Shown piece by piece: positions 5,037-5,437 of a DNA stretch of 5,437 nt. This DNA comes from Anammoximicrobium sp032229885. GTDB lineage: Bacteria > Planctomycetota > Planctomycetia > Pirellulales > Pirellulaceae. The notes beneath the pieces were generated by a model. It worked only from the letters and a program-made list of their open reading frames with translations, made no database searches and was not told where the DNA came from. Each line of letters starts with the position of its first letter. The stretch's first letter is position 1. Both the position numbers and the translations under genes were made by a program. The stretch spans positions 1 to 5,437 of the forward strand of contig JAVYAJ010000071.1 of NCBI GenBank assembly GCA_032229885.1, written 5' to 3'.

Positions 5037-5437
5037 GCGAAATGGTTGGACGGCGACCATCGCTTGGCAAGGACCAAGTACGTGTGGCTGACGAACTCAG
5101 AACATCTCAGCAAGAAACAGAAGGCTCTCTTTGAGGAAGTGTTTAGTCTGAAGTTGGCTACCGGGAAGGCCTGGGGATACAAGGAAATGCTTCGAGATCT
5201 GTGGGAGCACGATGACGCAGCTTCGGCCACGACCCACTTCAAGGAATGGTATCAACGGGTGATTCACACAAAGCTGGAGCCGATGAAAGCGGTTGCGAGC
5301 ACGATCAAAGACCGACTCCCGCATGTGGTCAGCTACTGCACCCATAAGATCACGAACGGCGTGGCCGAAGGGCTCAACAGCAAAATCATGTCGATCAAGC
5401 GACTGGTCGGTGGCTTCCGCAATCGGGAAAACTTCAA
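5037..5437 (+). pseudogene. ISL3-family transposase, C-terminal fragment (5' truncated, runs off window)
   Basis: In frame 3 the sequence reads KWLDGDHRLARTKYVWLTN, then SEHLSKKQKALFEEVFSL, and ends in ITNGVAEGLNSKIMSIKRL and VGGFRNRENFK. The ending matches the hallmark of ISL3 (IS1167-type) DDE transposases, 'THxITN..AEGLNS.I.SIKR...GFRN..NF'; the Glu codon at 5367-5369 is the expected third catalytic acid. About 133 codons are present, while the family is around 400-430 residues, so the zinc-finger/HTH half and both catalytic Asp residues are missing. A TAA at 5034-5036 closes the frame upstream, and the residues before it do not resemble the family in any frame. It therefore looks 5'-truncated, not merely cut by the window. 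No start codon or ribosome binding site fits. Confidence 0.8.
5037..5437 (+). mobile_element. ISL3-family insertion sequence remnant
   Basis: The remnant is defined by the truncated transposase. Its left limit is uncertain: composition changes from about 4930, and a segment at 4996-5010 (cggattgccagaaga) loosely resembles an ISL3 terminal repeat in the outward-right orientation, which would not fit the left end of this copy. The right end lies outside the window. Confidence 0.6.

Noticed and set aside
4937..5134. Short plus-strand open frame beginning at 4937.
   Set aside because: It overlaps the ISL3 transposase fragment in another frame, has no recognisable features, and lacks a good ribosome binding site.

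Overview
This window looks like chromosomal DNA from a GC-rich planctomycete, most likely in or near the Pirellulales. That placement is inferred from family resemblance, not measured. The clues are a Tat-targeted Gfo/Idh/MocA oxidoreductase, a secreted SGNH hydrolase with an N-terminal beta-rich domain, a secreted ceramidase-like protein, and a fragment resembling the small carboxypeptidase-regulatory-like proteins common in planctomycete genomes. No rRNA, tRNA or CRISPR array is visible.

Layout. Positions 1-242 are the remains of an IS3-family insertion sequence: the end of OrfA, an A7 frameshift site, and the start of OrfB, which breaks off after about 60 codons. It is joined directly to the last ~73 codons of an unrelated gene (about 241-462). 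A non-coding stretch with short repeats follows (463-782). The intact core is three genes: an SGNH/GDSL hydrolase (783-1964, minus), a Gfo/Idh/MocA oxidoreductase (2399-3469, plus) and a neutral-ceramidase-like protein (3527-4786, minus). The first two diverge across 434 bp, which includes a nested repeat just upstream of the hydrolase. The second and third converge with a 57 bp gap. The right end (5037-5437) is a 5'-truncated ISL3-family transposase that runs off the window.

How the genes may work together. All three core products carry export signals (two Sec-type, one Tat-type), so they should act outside the cytoplasm. An esterase/deacetylase-type SGNH enzyme, a sugar-type oxidoreductase and a metal-dependent hydrolase-like protein would fit breakdown of an exported or environmental glycan or glycoconjugate. 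They do not form one operon, so this link is only a hypothesis. The two decayed IS fragments show that the flanks have been rearranged.

I found no convincing new multi-gene system. The most useful leads are departures from family motifs: the oxidoreductase lacks the usual GxGxxG, the ceramidase-like protein has Gln where the catalytic Ser is expected, and the SGNH protein has Asn in place of the block V Asp. The IS3/gene junction and the nested repeat upstream of the hydrolase are also worth checking.
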